DNA of 64,000 nt, from contig JAKPXB010000046.1 in NCBI GenBank assembly GCA_029570375.1, positions 1-64,000 of the forward strand, given 5' to 3'. The notes under the pieces are model-generated. The model searched no databases. It saw nothing but the letters and a program-made list of their open reading frames with translations, and was not told the origin of the DNA. The position numbers and the translations under genes are program-made. Shown here piece by piece: positions 34,733 through 42,912 of the stretch. Positions within the stretch are counted from its first letter, which is position 1. Every line of letters begins with the position of its first letter. Source of the DNA: Bacillota bacterium (GTDB lineage: Bacteria; Bacillota; Clostridia; Saccharofermentanales; DTU023).

Positions 34733-35383
34733 TTACTTGGTACCGAACAGGCGGTCGCCCGCGTCTCCGAGCCCGGGTACGATATAGGCGTGGTCATTCA
34801 GACCGCCGTCCAATCCGGCGCAATAAATCGGAATCTCGGGATAGTCTTCATGGAGGCGCGTGATACCCTCAGGAGCCGCGACAAGACATACGAATTTAAT
34901 GTGCTCAATTTTTCTCTTCTTGAGGAAACTGACCGCCGCCGCAGCTGAGCCGCCGGTCGCCAGCATCGGATCGAGCAGAATCACATCGCGGTTCTCAATA
35001 TCGTCGGGCAGCTTGCAATAATATTCCACAGGCTCCAGTGTTTTGGGATCCCTGTAAAGGCCGATATGCCCGATTTTCGCCATAGGAATGAGATTCGTCA
35101 TGCCGTCGACCATCCCGAGGCCGGCGCGCAAAATGGGAACCAGAGCGAGCTTCTTGCCTTCGATCATCTGACAATGAGCGGTTCCGATCGGCGTCTCCAC
35201 ATCGACAGGGCGAAGCGGGAGATCGCGGGTCACCTCATATGCCATAAGCATAGCCACTTCACTTAACAGTTCCCGGAATTCCTTCGTATTGGTGTTCTTG
35301 TCACGCAGCAAAGCGAGCTTGTGCTGAATCAAAGGATGATCCAGAACAAAAACACCGTCAAATTTCTGATTTACTTCACTCAC
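34733..35383 (-). CDS. upp: Uracil phosphoribosyltransferase
   Basis: Salvages uracil to UMP with PRPP. 216 residues, full length. [36 protein letters not shown] with the PRPP loop [13 protein letters not shown], and the uracil-binding end [15 protein letters not shown] are all present. Overlaps rpiB by 4 bp (ATGA). The 277-bp gap to the convergent FHA gene shows no gene. Confidence 0.97.
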   Translation of the reverse strand: MSEVNQKFDGVFVLDHPLIQHKLALLRDKNTNTKEFRELLSEVAMLMAYEVTRDLPLRPVDVETPIGTAHCQMIEGKKLALVPILRAGLGMVDGMTNLIPMAKIGHIGLYRDPKTLEPVEYYCKLPDDIENRDVILLDPMLATGGSAAAAVSFLKKRKIEHIKFVCLVAAPEGITRLHEDYPEIPIYCAGLDGGLNDHAYIVPGLGDAGDRLFGTK

Positions 35384-35826
35384 AGGATGACCTCTTCCAT
35401 CTCATTAATCTGACTGACACGATCCTTGTGCCGTCCGCCGTCAAAAGACTCCGACAAAAAAACATCGACCAGTTTGATCGCATACGGGGCAGCCAGGATA
35501 CGCGCTCCGAGCGCAAGAACGTTGGCGTCATTGTGGTGGCGTGCCATCTCAGCCATAAAGACGTTCGTACACAGCGCTGCGCGTATTCCCCGATGTTTAT
35601 TCGCGACGATAGACATGCCGATTCCGGTGCCGCACACGAGGATCGCACGATCACATGAGCCCTCGCTTATTTTCTCACAGGCTGAATGCCCGTACTTCAC
35701 GTAACTGACTGAATCTCTGGTATCTGTGCCTACGTCCACGACATCGTATCCGCACTCAATCAGGTGCAGTTTTATTTTCTCTTTCAGTTCGAATCCGCCA
35801 TGATCACTGGCGACAGCTACTCTCAT
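35380..35826 (-). CDS. rpiB: Ribose-5-phosphate isomerase B
   Basis: Interconverts ribulose-5-P and ribose-5-P in the pentose phosphate pathway. 148 residues: [11 protein letters not shown], the catalytic-cysteine block [24 protein letters not shown], and [17 protein letters not shown] at 35826 with GGAGG seven bp upstream is chosen over a GTG two codons earlier. Coupled to upp, giving a small PRPP/pyrimidine salvage unit. Confidence 0.95.
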   Translation of the reverse strand: MRVAVASDHGGFELKEKIKLHLIECGYDVVDVGTDTRDSVSYVKYGHSACEKISEGSCDRAILVCGTGIGMSIVANKHRGIRAALCTNVFMAEMARHHNDANVLALGARILAAPYAIKLVDVFLSESFDGGRHKDRVSQINEMEEVIL

Positions 35827-36061
35827 ATTCACCTCCGTTTTTTATTGTACCGCAGGCATTCTATGGTGGCAATGAGTTTTGTCCGCCTGGGCTGTATACC
35901 TCTTTGCGGTGTAATAGCTGTAGAAAAATAATAATATCATTCACATCATGCACCGCTGTTTAACATCGCGAATTGACCGCTGAACACGGTGGCAAAAAAC
36001 AGTTCTTTTAATGGTTTTTCCGCTTCAAATCTATTGTTTCTCTGTTCACATTTTCCCAGGC

Positions 36062-36104
36062 TTATGCACATTTATGTTGATAATGTTAATAACTCTGTGT
36101 ATAA
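36062..36104. promoter_or_regulatory. Pair of inverted DnaA-box-like sites
   Basis: TTATGCACA at 36062-36070 and TGTGTATAA (reverse complement TTATACACA) at 36096-36104; both fit TTATNCACA. The 25 bp between them are almost pure A/T, like an unwinding element. Confidence 0.5.
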
Positions 36105-36268
36105 CTTACAAGACAGTACTTTTCGCTTTGCCACCTACTCAAGGGCTTGATACAGGCATATTAAAGAATTTAACATGTTTTTATCGAAAACTCACCATAT
36201 TCAAACAATTACCTGTAAGTGCGACAGTACAGGCGTTTCAGGGTGCTTGTACCAGCGCATATATATTA

Positions 36269-36289
36269 ATGTCCACGTGCTGTGGACAT
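36269..36289. repeat. Perfect 8-bp hairpin
   Basis: ATGTCCAC-GTGCT-GTGGACAT in the AT-rich stretch; no T-run follows, so not a terminator. Function unknown. Confidence 0.5.
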
Positions 36290-36391
36290 ATGAACAGTCG
36301 TCATGATGACTTGTAGAAAGGACCCGTCACCGGTCAAACGACGGAAGATCGGAGAAACTTATTGTTATAAGATCCGGTCATATTCGAAATC

Positions 36392-36429
36392 AAAAAGGCC
36401 GCTGAACCTTCGTGGTATCAGCGGTCTTA
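36392..36429 (-). terminator. Terminator of the tRNA-Asp/tRNA-Phe unit
   Basis: Minus strand: GACCGCTGA...TCAGCGGCC followed by TTTTT, 3 bp after the tRNA-Phe 3' end. Confidence 0.8.
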
Positions 36430-36431
36430 AT

Positions 36432-36507
36432 TGGTGCCCAGAGCAGGAATCGAACCAGCCACACACGGATTTTCAGTCCGTTGCTCTACCTACTGAGCTA
36501 TCTGGGC
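36432..36507 (-). tRNA. tRNA-Phe (anticodon GAA)
   Basis: Acceptor GCCCAGA/TCTGGGC, D-arm TAGCTCAGTAGGTAGAGC, anticodon loop CTGAAAA on stem GGA/TCC, T-loop GGTTCGATTCC; CCA is encoded. Follows tRNA-Asp on the same strand. Confidence 0.97.
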
Positions 36508-36541
36508 TTAAACAAATGCCGATAGGCTTATCGGCATCAGC

Positions 36542-36618
36542 TGGCGACGCAGAAGGGACTTGAACCCTCGACCTCCAGCTTGACAGGCTGGCATTCTAAC
36601 CGGCTGAACTACTGCGCC
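36542..36618 (-). tRNA. tRNA-Asp (anticodon GTC)
   Basis: Acceptor GGCGCAG/CTGCGTC, anticodon stem-loop CCAGC-CTGTCAA-GCTGG, T-arm GAGGGTTCAAGTCCCTT, encoded CCA. First gene of a two-tRNA transcript with tRNA-Phe. Confidence 0.97.
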
Positions 36619-36758
36619 ATGAACCACTCCCATGAGCGGCCTTGCAAGAATAACAGATATAGGAAACGATTGTCAACTATGCACCTTGACTTGTCGGCCA
36701 ATTGTCGGCCAAAGCCGGCCGAAGATTTGAGAGAGAGATTTGACAGGCGGGTCCTCGC

Positions 36759-37061
36759 TTAATCCAATGATTCGTCAGCCACTTTCGACGGCATAAAACC
36801 AAACAATGATTTCCACTGACTCTCATCAAAACGGCTGACTCCCCGGACGGGTGTCCGACCGAACAGAAAATCAATGGAGACACCATAATAATCGGCGATC
36901 TTTATCAGCATATAATAATCCGGTTCACGTTCACCGCGTTCGTATTTTGAAATTGTCTGCCTGCTGACATTGAGATGCTCGGCAACGTCACTTTGGCGGA
37001 GCTTCTTTTCCTTCCGCAACTCTTTCAATCGCCGTCCAATGATTATGCCCTGATCGCTCAT
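36759..37061 (-). CDS. XRE-family helix-turn-helix regulator
   Basis: 100 residues. Lambda-repressor-like HTH at about 10-65: RLKELRKEKKLRQSDVAEHL then NVSRQTISKYERGEREPD and ADYYGVSIDFLFGR. The short C-terminus (FGFMPSKVADESLD) shows no ligand domain. Targets unknown; it sits alone between tRNA genes. The start ATG lacks a clear ribosome site. The following 367 bp up to tRNA-Val hold only the tRNA promoter as far as I can see. Confidence 0.9.
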   Translation of the reverse strand: MSDQGIIIGRRLKELRKEKKLRQSDVAEHLNVSRQTISKYERGEREPDYYMLIKIADYYGVSIDFLFGRTPVRGVSRFDESQWKSLFGFMPSKVADESLD

Positions 37062-37320
37062 AGATAAATGAAGTATGAGATGTGGCAGAAGATAGCTCAA
37101 GAAAACACACCATTATTGCTACAAAATGGCGCATACCGGCGGCGGAGACGGCTTTTCGGGATCTCTTACGATGAGATCAGCACCATCCGGAAGAACGAGA
37201 CAACACCGCGGATCTCAGACAGAACGGAAAGAATTACCTTGCCAAACACTGCCATTTATGCAATGATTGAGTGCAGTGGTTTTGGGTGAGGCCTGATTCT
37301 CTCAACGGCTTTTATATCAA

Positions 37321-37329
37321 TGCTATAAT
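37321..37329 (+). promoter_or_regulatory. Extended -10 promoter of tRNA-Val
   Basis: TGC-TATAAT, an extended -10 (TGn) element; the -35 region is poor. About 100 bp upstream of the tRNA. Confidence 0.55.
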
Positions 37330-37428
37330 TCGCCGTAGAGTGATGGCGGCGCGCAGCGTTAACGCGGCGTCCGGTCTCAATAGCGGACTGCTCAAAAGCG
37401 TTCATCACGCAACACAGAACCTGCGAAC

Positions 37429-37504
37429 GGGAGCATAGCTCAGCAGGGAGAGCACTTGCCTTACAAGCAAGGGGTCATCGGTTCGAGCCCGGTTGCTCCC
37501 ACCA
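37429..37504 (+). tRNA. tRNA-Val (anticodon TAC)
   Basis: Acceptor GGGAGCA/TGCTCCC, D-arm TAGCTCAGCAGGGAGAGC, anticodon stem-loop CTTGC-CTTACAA-GCAAG, T-arm CGGTTCGAGCCCG, encoded CCA. Confidence 0.97.
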
Positions 37505-37513
37505 GTTCTAAGA

Positions 37514-37569
37514 AGCGGAAGGGGCGGTTCTTTTTTATCTCCGGGATAAAAGGAACTGCCCCTTCCGCT
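37514..37569. terminator. Very long bidirectional hairpin after tRNA-Val
   Basis: 56-nt inverted repeat: AGCGGAAGGGGCGGTTC pairs with GAACTGCCCCTTCCGCT, extended by a run of T/A pairs to a TCCG-type loop, over 20 pairs in all. It lies between the tRNA and the convergent substrate-binding protein gene. The core GGGGCGGTTCTTTT is a variant of the REP-like motif found by the serpins. Confidence 0.75.
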
Positions 37570-37604
37570 TTCGCGTTGCTTCGCGCATTGTTGGGTAATG
37601 ATTT

Positions 37605-39455
37605 TTATTCGCCGGCGGGCACTTCCCGTGTACAGACAGGGTACATAAAGAACGAATCGACAGTTAAATCCTTCAGTATCGTTTGATTCAACAGAGCCGC
37701 CTGCTGACATCCCGCGCATAACGGAATAAACAGGCTTTCCTGCGCCATCCAGACCGACAGTTTCTGATAGAATTCGATGATATTCTGCCCATTGTTTCCG
37801 GCAGGGAAAGAATTCAATATATCAGCCGAACGGGTTTTATCAAATTCTGGCACCCAGTCAGCGGAATCGGTCTCTTTCGTACGCGCGATCAGTCCGATTC
37901 TCGCAATGGTTTGTACCGGTGATTCATGGACAGATGATTCTATGTACGCGAGCTCATAATCTCCTGCGGCAAGCTTGTCTTTCCAAACACTCCCGGGCAC
38001 AGGCTCCAAATGAATTGTTAATCCATATGCGTGTATATCCGCGGCATACTTTTCGCAGACCGACGCGACATCCGGAGCGTGATCGGGGTATATGAGCGTG
38101 AGAGCATCAATGGGTACGCCGTCCCTCAGAAGCTGGCCTGAATCATTCTGACGCGTCATACCCGCCTTTTCCATCAGAGAATGAATGAGATCATCCGCGT
38201 CATCCGCCGCGGCGTTTATCGTTGACTGAATCGCGTTATGATCAAGTTTAACCATGACGGATGGTACCGTAAGCACGTCCGTATTCTTCACCGGTATAGC
38301 GTACCCGCTGAGCGATGACGCATCCACGGGATTCGAAGCCGCCGCGAGCAGCTGCCGGAACGCCCGCAGGCCGAGCTCTTCTCTGACCGCGAAATTGATC
38401 GCCAATCCCCCGAGCACTTCTCCTGAAAAGACACGCGTCAGGATCGGTTTTTTCGGATCGGAAGAGCCGGGCGAGGGCTCCCCGGGCACGGTCGGACCGG
38501 GTTTTGCCGTCTCCTCTGTGCCTGCAGTCAGATCTGTACCGTGAGCCGCTGCCGTGCTAAGTAATAAATCAATTTCGGCGTTTCCGAGTGCCCGCCCGGC
38601 GAAGGAGGGCTGCCCGTACTTCAAAATGGTAAAGAAGAGAGGACCGCCCATGCTGGCAGCATCGGCCTGCCGTGAAAAAGTAATGGAAAATGAGTCCTCC
38701 TGATAAAGTTTCCAGGGACCCGTTCCCACGACGCTGACATTTGTCTCATCCAGTGACCCAATGGCAGAAACATCCGATAACACCGGTTCCCATACATGCT
38801 CCGCCACGATCGGCATCGCGGAGAGCACATCCAGAACATACCAGCCGGCATTCTTCTCATTCCCATTGAAATCAATGGCGAGCGTCTGTTCGTCTCTGAC
38901 GGTTATCTGTGAGATAAAGCGTTCAAGAACATTGCCTTTCGACGTCTTCATTTTCAGATGCGCGTTAAGCGTAAAAGCAATGTCTTGCGCACCAATCGGA
39001 TAGCCGTCATGCCACATTTTTTTATCGCTCATCCGGATTTCCAGGCTGAGATCGCTGAGCTGAAACGATTCCGCCAGTACGACCTTATATGCGGGGATCT
39101 CAGGATCAAAGGTCACCAGCGTCTGATACACCGGCTGATAATAACCGGAAGGATCAACAGGGAAAAGGCCTTCCCCTTCGGCAAAAGGATTGAGATTATA
39201 ACGTCCTGGATCATCCATACCGGCCATCATCCGGTCTTTCCGATCACCCGGGATACCCCTGAAAACTACCTGGTCATTAGCAGGCGGGGTCGGGGCAGCC
39301 GGCTGTCCTGATTGTGAGGGGAGGTTATCGGCTGTGGTATCTGTCGTGGAAGTGGCCGGAATCCCGCAGGCTGTGACTTGCATCAACAGGCATGCAGCCA
39401 GAAAACACGCCGCCGCGGTTTGCAGGAATCGTTTTTTTTGATGTGCCCTTCCCAT
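37605..39455 (-). CDS. Extracellular solute-binding lipoprotein, family 5 (peptide/nickel type)
   Basis: 616 residues. Signal peptide with lipobox QVTA-C near residue 30, a Thr/Pro-rich linker, then an SBP_bac_5 fold: LNPFAEGEGLFP, YQTLVTFDPEIPAYKVVLAESF, MWHDGYPIGAQDIAFTLNAH, SVVGTGPWKLYQED, and the C-terminal MAQESLFIPLCAG. A linker with many Pro/Gly (around 325-345) interrupts the middle. Such proteins feed peptides to an Opp/Dpp ABC importer, but no permease or ATPase gene is adjacent, so it is an orphan. Start ATG is 7 bp after GGAGG; an earlier in-frame ATG is rejected. Confidence 0.9.
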   Translation of the reverse strand: MGRAHQKKRFLQTAAACFLAACLLMQVTACGIPATSTTDTTADNLPSQSGQPAAPTPPANDQVVFRGIPGDRKDRMMAGMDDPGRYNLNPFAEGEGLFPVDPSGYYQPVYQTLVTFDPEIPAYKVVLAESFQLSDLSLEIRMSDKKMWHDGYPIGAQDIAFTLNAHLKMKTSKGNVLERFISQITVRDEQTLAIDFNGNEKNAGWYVLDVLSAMPIVAEHVWEPVLSDVSAIGSLDETNVSVVGTGPWKLYQEDSFSITFSRQADAASMGGPLFFTILKYGQPSFAGRALGNAEIDLLLSTAAAHGTDLTAGTEETAKPGPTVPGEPSPGSSDPKKPILTRVFSGEVLGGLAINFAVREELGLRAFRQLLAAASNPVDASSLSGYAIPVKNTDVLTVPSVMVKLDHNAIQSTINAAADDADDLIHSLMEKAGMTRQNDSGQLLRDGVPIDALTLIYPDHAPDVASVCEKYAADIHAYGLTIHLEPVPGSVWKDKLAAGDYELAYIESSVHESPVQTIARIGLIARTKETDSADWVPEFDKTRSADILNSFPAGNNGQNIIEFYQKLSVWMAQESLFIPLCAGCQQAALLNQTILKDLTVDSFFMYPVCTREVPAGE

Positions 39456-39507
39456 AAATATCCTCCACATGTTGGACAATCAGCTGGATTTATTTTAACA
39501 TGAGCCG

Positions 39508-40221
39508 ATGAACAACATGAAAGTTAAATCTCAGTGGAAACAAAAGACATGGATCAGAATCCTTCTCAGGCTTCTCGCGGTGGTATTAGGGATTTTTTTC
39601 GCTCTTTCCGGCTCAATTATATTCATCTATGCCTACATCGCGCTTAAAGGAAACGCCCGGACATATAAACTGGAAGATCTCCCGCACAATGTCGACTGCA
39701 TTATTGTCCCCGGCGCTCAGGTACTCAGAAACCGCGCCCCTTCGCCCATGCTTCAGGATCGCCTTGACGGCGCGGTTGCCATGTACCGGGCCGGCGTATC
39801 TGATCGTATTCTCGTCTCCGGAGATCATCGCGAAGATAACTACAACGAACCTCTGGTCATGTACAAATATCTCATTAAACAAGGTATCCCCGATGAAGCG
39901 ATCTTCATGGACCATTTCGGGCTCGACACCTACGACACCGTCTACCGCGCCATCCATGTCTTCAAGGTAAAAACAGCTGTCATCGCCACACAGCGGTTCC
40001 ACCTGCAGCGAGCTCTGTATATCGGCGGGAAACTGGGGCTGGACTGTGTCGGCTACGCGACGGACCCGCGTTATTACGCGTCAGAGTTATATATGTTTAT
40101 CCGGGAAATAGGGGCCCGTTTGAAGGCTGTCTATGAAATCCATACAGACGCACTTCCCGGGCGGATGAGCCCCGCTCATCCCATTTCCGGGGATGGCCGC
40201 GGCACGCGTCAGTCCTTCTGA
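39508..40221 (+). CDS. SanA/YdcF-like DUF218 membrane protein
   Basis: 237 residues: cytoplasmic basic start, one membrane helix (about 18-44), then an extracytoplasmic DUF218 domain: DCIIVPGAQVLRNRAPSPML, RLDGAVAMYRAGVSDRILVS, GLDTYDTVYRA and AVIATQRFHLQRALYI. E. coli SanA, of this family, affects envelope barrier function; the biochemical role is not settled. Divergent from the SBP gene with only 52 bp between. Confidence 0.9.
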   Translation: MNNMKVKSQWKQKTWIRILLRLLAVVLGIFFALSGSIIFIYAYIALKGNARTYKLEDLPHNVDCIIVPGAQVLRNRAPSPMLQDRLDGAVAMYRAGVSDRILVSGDHREDNYNEPLVMYKYLIKQGIPDEAIFMDHFGLDTYDTVYRAIHVFKVKTAVIATQRFHLQRALYIGGKLGLDCVGYATDPRYYASELYMFIREIGARLKAVYEIHTDALPGRMSPAHPISGDGRGTRQSF

Positions 40222-40232
40222 TCCATTGGGAG

Positions 40233-41315
40233 TTATGATAACGGCGGCGATACCGGACCCCTCTCCTTCATCACGCGAGCAGCGCGGACATTCGCCGCGA
40301 GCACGTTCACAGCTGTGAACAGCTCGACGCCTTCGCTGACGGCGGTTTGTGTCTCAGCCAGAACAGATTGCGTGCTCGACCCGTAGTAAATAGCCAGATC
40401 GAGATTGAGAATGATACCGTACGGTTCTTTGTGAATCTTCTGATCGACGATCTCTTCAACGCCGTCAACTTTTAAAGCAAGGATCCGGACGAGATCTTTC
40501 ATCGCCTGGTCGGACATCGCGTAACTCCCGAGCGTGGAAAAGGTCGGTCTGACGACTGTCCGGTCATAATCCGCCGGACTTTGCGGACTTTGCGGTCCGA
40601 ATACGCTTCCGAGATCAAACTTCTGCCACAGCCGGGCAAGCGGCTCTGTGAGATAACCGGAGAATTCGTGTTTGATCTCCATACTGGGAACGGGAATCGT
40701 GTGTTTGCCCTCCGACAGACGCGTCAGTTTTGCCTGGTTCCGCTCATCTTCAGTCGAAACATCTTCAATCCTGATTTTAATCGAGGGCTGGTTAAGCCAT
40801 AAATTTTCACAGATACGGGAAAGCATGGCGTCTGAAGTACCGAGTATCATCAGCGCTCTCGGAAGCCTTTCGATCAGGGCACGCCTCATATTCTCCGCCC
40901 GTACGGGGTCAAGGAACAGCGCCTGCCGCACCGATTCCATTTTTGACTCGGCACGCTTGGCGGATGCCCCCGCCACAATAGCGCCGCCGTGAATCAGAAG
41001 CCCGTCGTCGATGATGTAGTTAATCTGGTATTCACGGGCGACATTGATCGCGCGTGTCGACTTTCCGGTGCCGCTGGAACCCACGAAAGAGATAACCGCG
41101 ATTCTCTCCAGAATTTCGCGTATCTCATTCTGGCTCTGTTCTTCGTAAGCCGTGCTGCGCTCATTCATCTGGGTTATGACAGCGTCGGCAAGACGGCCAA
41201 AGGGATTGAAGAGCGGCTCGGACACATGTGCCTCGCGATTTTCCCGCTCGCGGGCTGCGTTCTCCCTGTCAGGCTTCCGCAGATCTCTTCTTCGTCTGAA
41301 CCAGCCCGGAACCAT
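40233..41315 (-). CDS. P-loop ATPase fused to an Asp23-like C-terminal domain
   Basis: 360 residues. A basic N-terminus, then a kinase-like P-loop domain: SFVGSSGTGKSTRA (about 77-90), YIIDDGLLIHGG, and LMILGTSDAMLSRI. The C-terminal part (about 245-345) reads like an Asp23/Gls24 alkaline-shock domain (LALKVDGVEEIVDQK, ILNLDLAIYYG, VNVLAANVRAARV). I recognise the architecture as a conserved clostridial protein without known function; the Asp23 half suggests a membrane-associated stress role. Directly follows yebC (2 bp gap), so likely one operon. Confidence 0.75.
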   Translation of the reverse strand: MVPGWFRRRRDLRKPDRENAARERENREAHVSEPLFNPFGRLADAVITQMNERSTAYEEQSQNEIREILERIAVISFVGSSGTGKSTRAINVAREYQINYIIDDGLLIHGGAIVAGASAKRAESKMESVRQALFLDPVRAENMRRALIERLPRALMILGTSDAMLSRICENLWLNQPSIKIRIEDVSTEDERNQAKLTRLSEGKHTIPVPSMEIKHEFSGYLTEPLARLWQKFDLGSVFGPQSPQSPADYDRTVVRPTFSTLGSYAMSDQAMKDLVRILALKVDGVEEIVDQKIHKEPYGIILNLDLAIYYGSSTQSVLAETQTAVSEGVELFTAVNVLAANVRAARVMKERGPVSPPLS

Positions 41316-41317
41316 TG

Positions 41318-42067
41318 TTATTCGTCGTCTTCCTGATCCCAGTTGTGGTAAACATCCTGGACGTTGTCATTGTCCTCCAGCAAATCGATCAGTTTTGCCA
41401 TATTCGAAATGGATTCTTCGTCTTCAAGCATGACCCACGAGATCGGTACAGGTCCGAGGTCCTGATCCGCGAATTCATATTTCTGTGCCAGTTTGTCACG
41501 TACGGCTGCGTAGTCGTTCGGCGACGTCGTGATCTGATAGATATATTCATCATCGTCCGCGTCGACCATATCGACGTCTTCCGCGCCTGCTTCCAGCGCG
41601 TCAATAAACAGCTGTTCCTCATCAATCGCGTCTTCGCTTTCGATAATGAGCGTGCCTTTGCGTTCAAACTGGAAAGCGACACAACCGTCTGTCCCGAGAT
41701 TCCCGCCGTATTTGTCAAAGATGTGGCGCACTTCCCCCGCTGTCCTGTTTCGATTGTCCGTCAGTGCCCTTACCATAACGGCTACGCCGCCGGGCCCGTA
41801 TCCCTCGTACAGTATTTCTTCAATCATGCTGGAGGAACTGTCCCCGGAAGCCCGGCTGATCGAACGCTGAATATTATCACTCGGCATGTTGTATGATTTG
41901 GCTTTGGCGACCACATCCCGCAAAAGCGAATTCTTATCCGGATCGGGCCCCCCTTCGCGAACGGCAATTTGAATTTCACGCCCGAGTTTTGAGAAGATTT
42001 TAGCGCGCTTCTCATCAACCGCCCCTTTGCGGCGCTTGATATTATTCCATTTAGAATGACCAGACAT
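41318..42067 (-). CDS. yebC: YebC/PmpR family protein
   Basis: 249 residues, full length: MSGHSKWNNIKRRKGAVDEKRA start shown as SGHSKWNNIKRRK, LPSDNIQRSISRASG-type block (here MPSDNIQRSISRASGD), ILYEGYGPGGVAVMVRALTDN and the acidic end. YebC proteins act as transcriptional regulators or, as recently shown, help ribosomes at proline-rich stretches. ATG at 42067 follows GGAGG; an upstream in-frame start is rejected. Confidence 0.96.
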   Translation of the reverse strand: MSGHSKWNNIKRRKGAVDEKRAKIFSKLGREIQIAVREGGPDPDKNSLLRDVVAKAKSYNMPSDNIQRSISRASGDSSSSMIEEILYEGYGPGGVAVMVRALTDNRNRTAGEVRHIFDKYGGNLGTDGCVAFQFERKGTLIIESEDAIDEEQLFIDALEAGAEDVDMVDADDDEYIYQITTSPNDYAAVRDKLAQKYEFADQDLGPVPISWVMLEDEESISNMAKLIDLLEDNDNVQDVYHNWDQEDDE

Positions 42068-42255
42068 AAAGCCTCCAGAAAAATAGCATCGGCTGTTTCT
42101 CGTCAATTGATCGCGATAAATCGGGAGATCAGCCTCTCTTTGCTATTATACACACCATACCGCGTGCCCCGCAAAAAGAGAGTCATGGAGAAGTGGCAGC
42201 AGCCACCGGGTGAGGCGGTGAACCAGCTCAACAGATGGCATGATACCGCCGGATG

Positions 42256-42912
42256 TTAAGACCTGGAAGAGTCGCGGAAGAAGCTCTCCCGCTCGAGCCA
42301 TTTCTCCCCGGTGGGTTCTACGGAGGCTCCACCCGCGGAAATGTTCATAATCATCTCGCGGAGCGTGTCTGAACGATCCGCCGCCGCTCCCACAATCCAC
42401 CGGACAGTTTCCCCAAATACAGGTGTTTGCTGATAATACCCTTCCGATTCGAGCCGGCCTGACAGCTGGTGATAAACGGCGTAATCCGTCGACAGAGCAA
42501 ACGTATGGCAACGAACGAATTCTACGGGCAGGGCGTCGGAAAGTGCCCCGCGCGCTGTCTGCGAATAAGCGCGCGTCAGTCCTCCTGTTCCCAGTTTGAC
42601 GCCCCCGAAGTACCGGATAACGACCAGACCGGCCATGTCAATCCCTTCCTTTATAAGAACCTCAAGCACTTGTCTGCCTGCGGTTCCCTGGGGTTCTCCA
42701 TCATCGGAAAAGCGCTGCAGCAGAACTGGCCGGCTGATGCGCCACGCGTAAACATAATGGGTCGCCTGCGGAAAAAGGACACGTGCGTCGTCCAGCAGCC
42801 GCTCCGCGTCCTCCGCCTCATCAAGCGGCCTGCAGATTCCGATAAACCGCGACCCGCGGTCGAGCCTTTCAAAGCGGCCTTCACGCCGGACAGTCGTGAA
42901 TTTATCAGGCAT
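42256..42912 (-). CDS. yigZ: YigZ/IMPACT family protein
   Basis: 218 residues. Signature SRFIGICRPLDEAEDAERLL, RFSDDGEPQGTAGRQVLEVL and VVIRYFGGVKLGTGGLTRAYS identify the UPF0029/IMPACT family; eukaryotic IMPACT regulates Gcn2, the bacterial role is unclear. ATG overlaps the serS stop (CATGCCTGA) and follows GAGGGG, so it is translated from the serS message. Confidence 0.93.
   Translation of the reverse strand: MPDKFTTVRREGRFERLDRGSRFIGICRPLDEAEDAERLLDDARVLFPQATHYVYAWRISRPVLLQRFSDDGEPQGTAGRQVLEVLIKEGIDMAGLVVIRYFGGVKLGTGGLTRAYSQTARGALSDALPVEFVRCHTFALSTDYAVYHQLSGRLESEGYYQQTPVFGETVRWIVGAAADRSDTLREMIMNISAGGASVEPTGEKWLERESFFRDSSRS

Larger units (their letters stand above)
35827..36391. other. AT-rich non-coding stretch
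   Basis: About 560 bp, far richer in A+T than the surroundings between 35920 and 36300. It contains two DnaA-box-like sites, a short perfect hairpin, and poly-T/poly-A tracts. A 101-codon open frame starting at 36011 has no ribosome site and a Cys/Leu-rich composition typical of chance, so no gene is called. Confidence 0.6.

Noticed and set aside
36011..36316. 101-codon open frame in the AT-rich stretch
   Set aside because: No ribosome site, composition rich in Cys/Leu/Thr without domain pattern; chance frame in AT-rich DNA.
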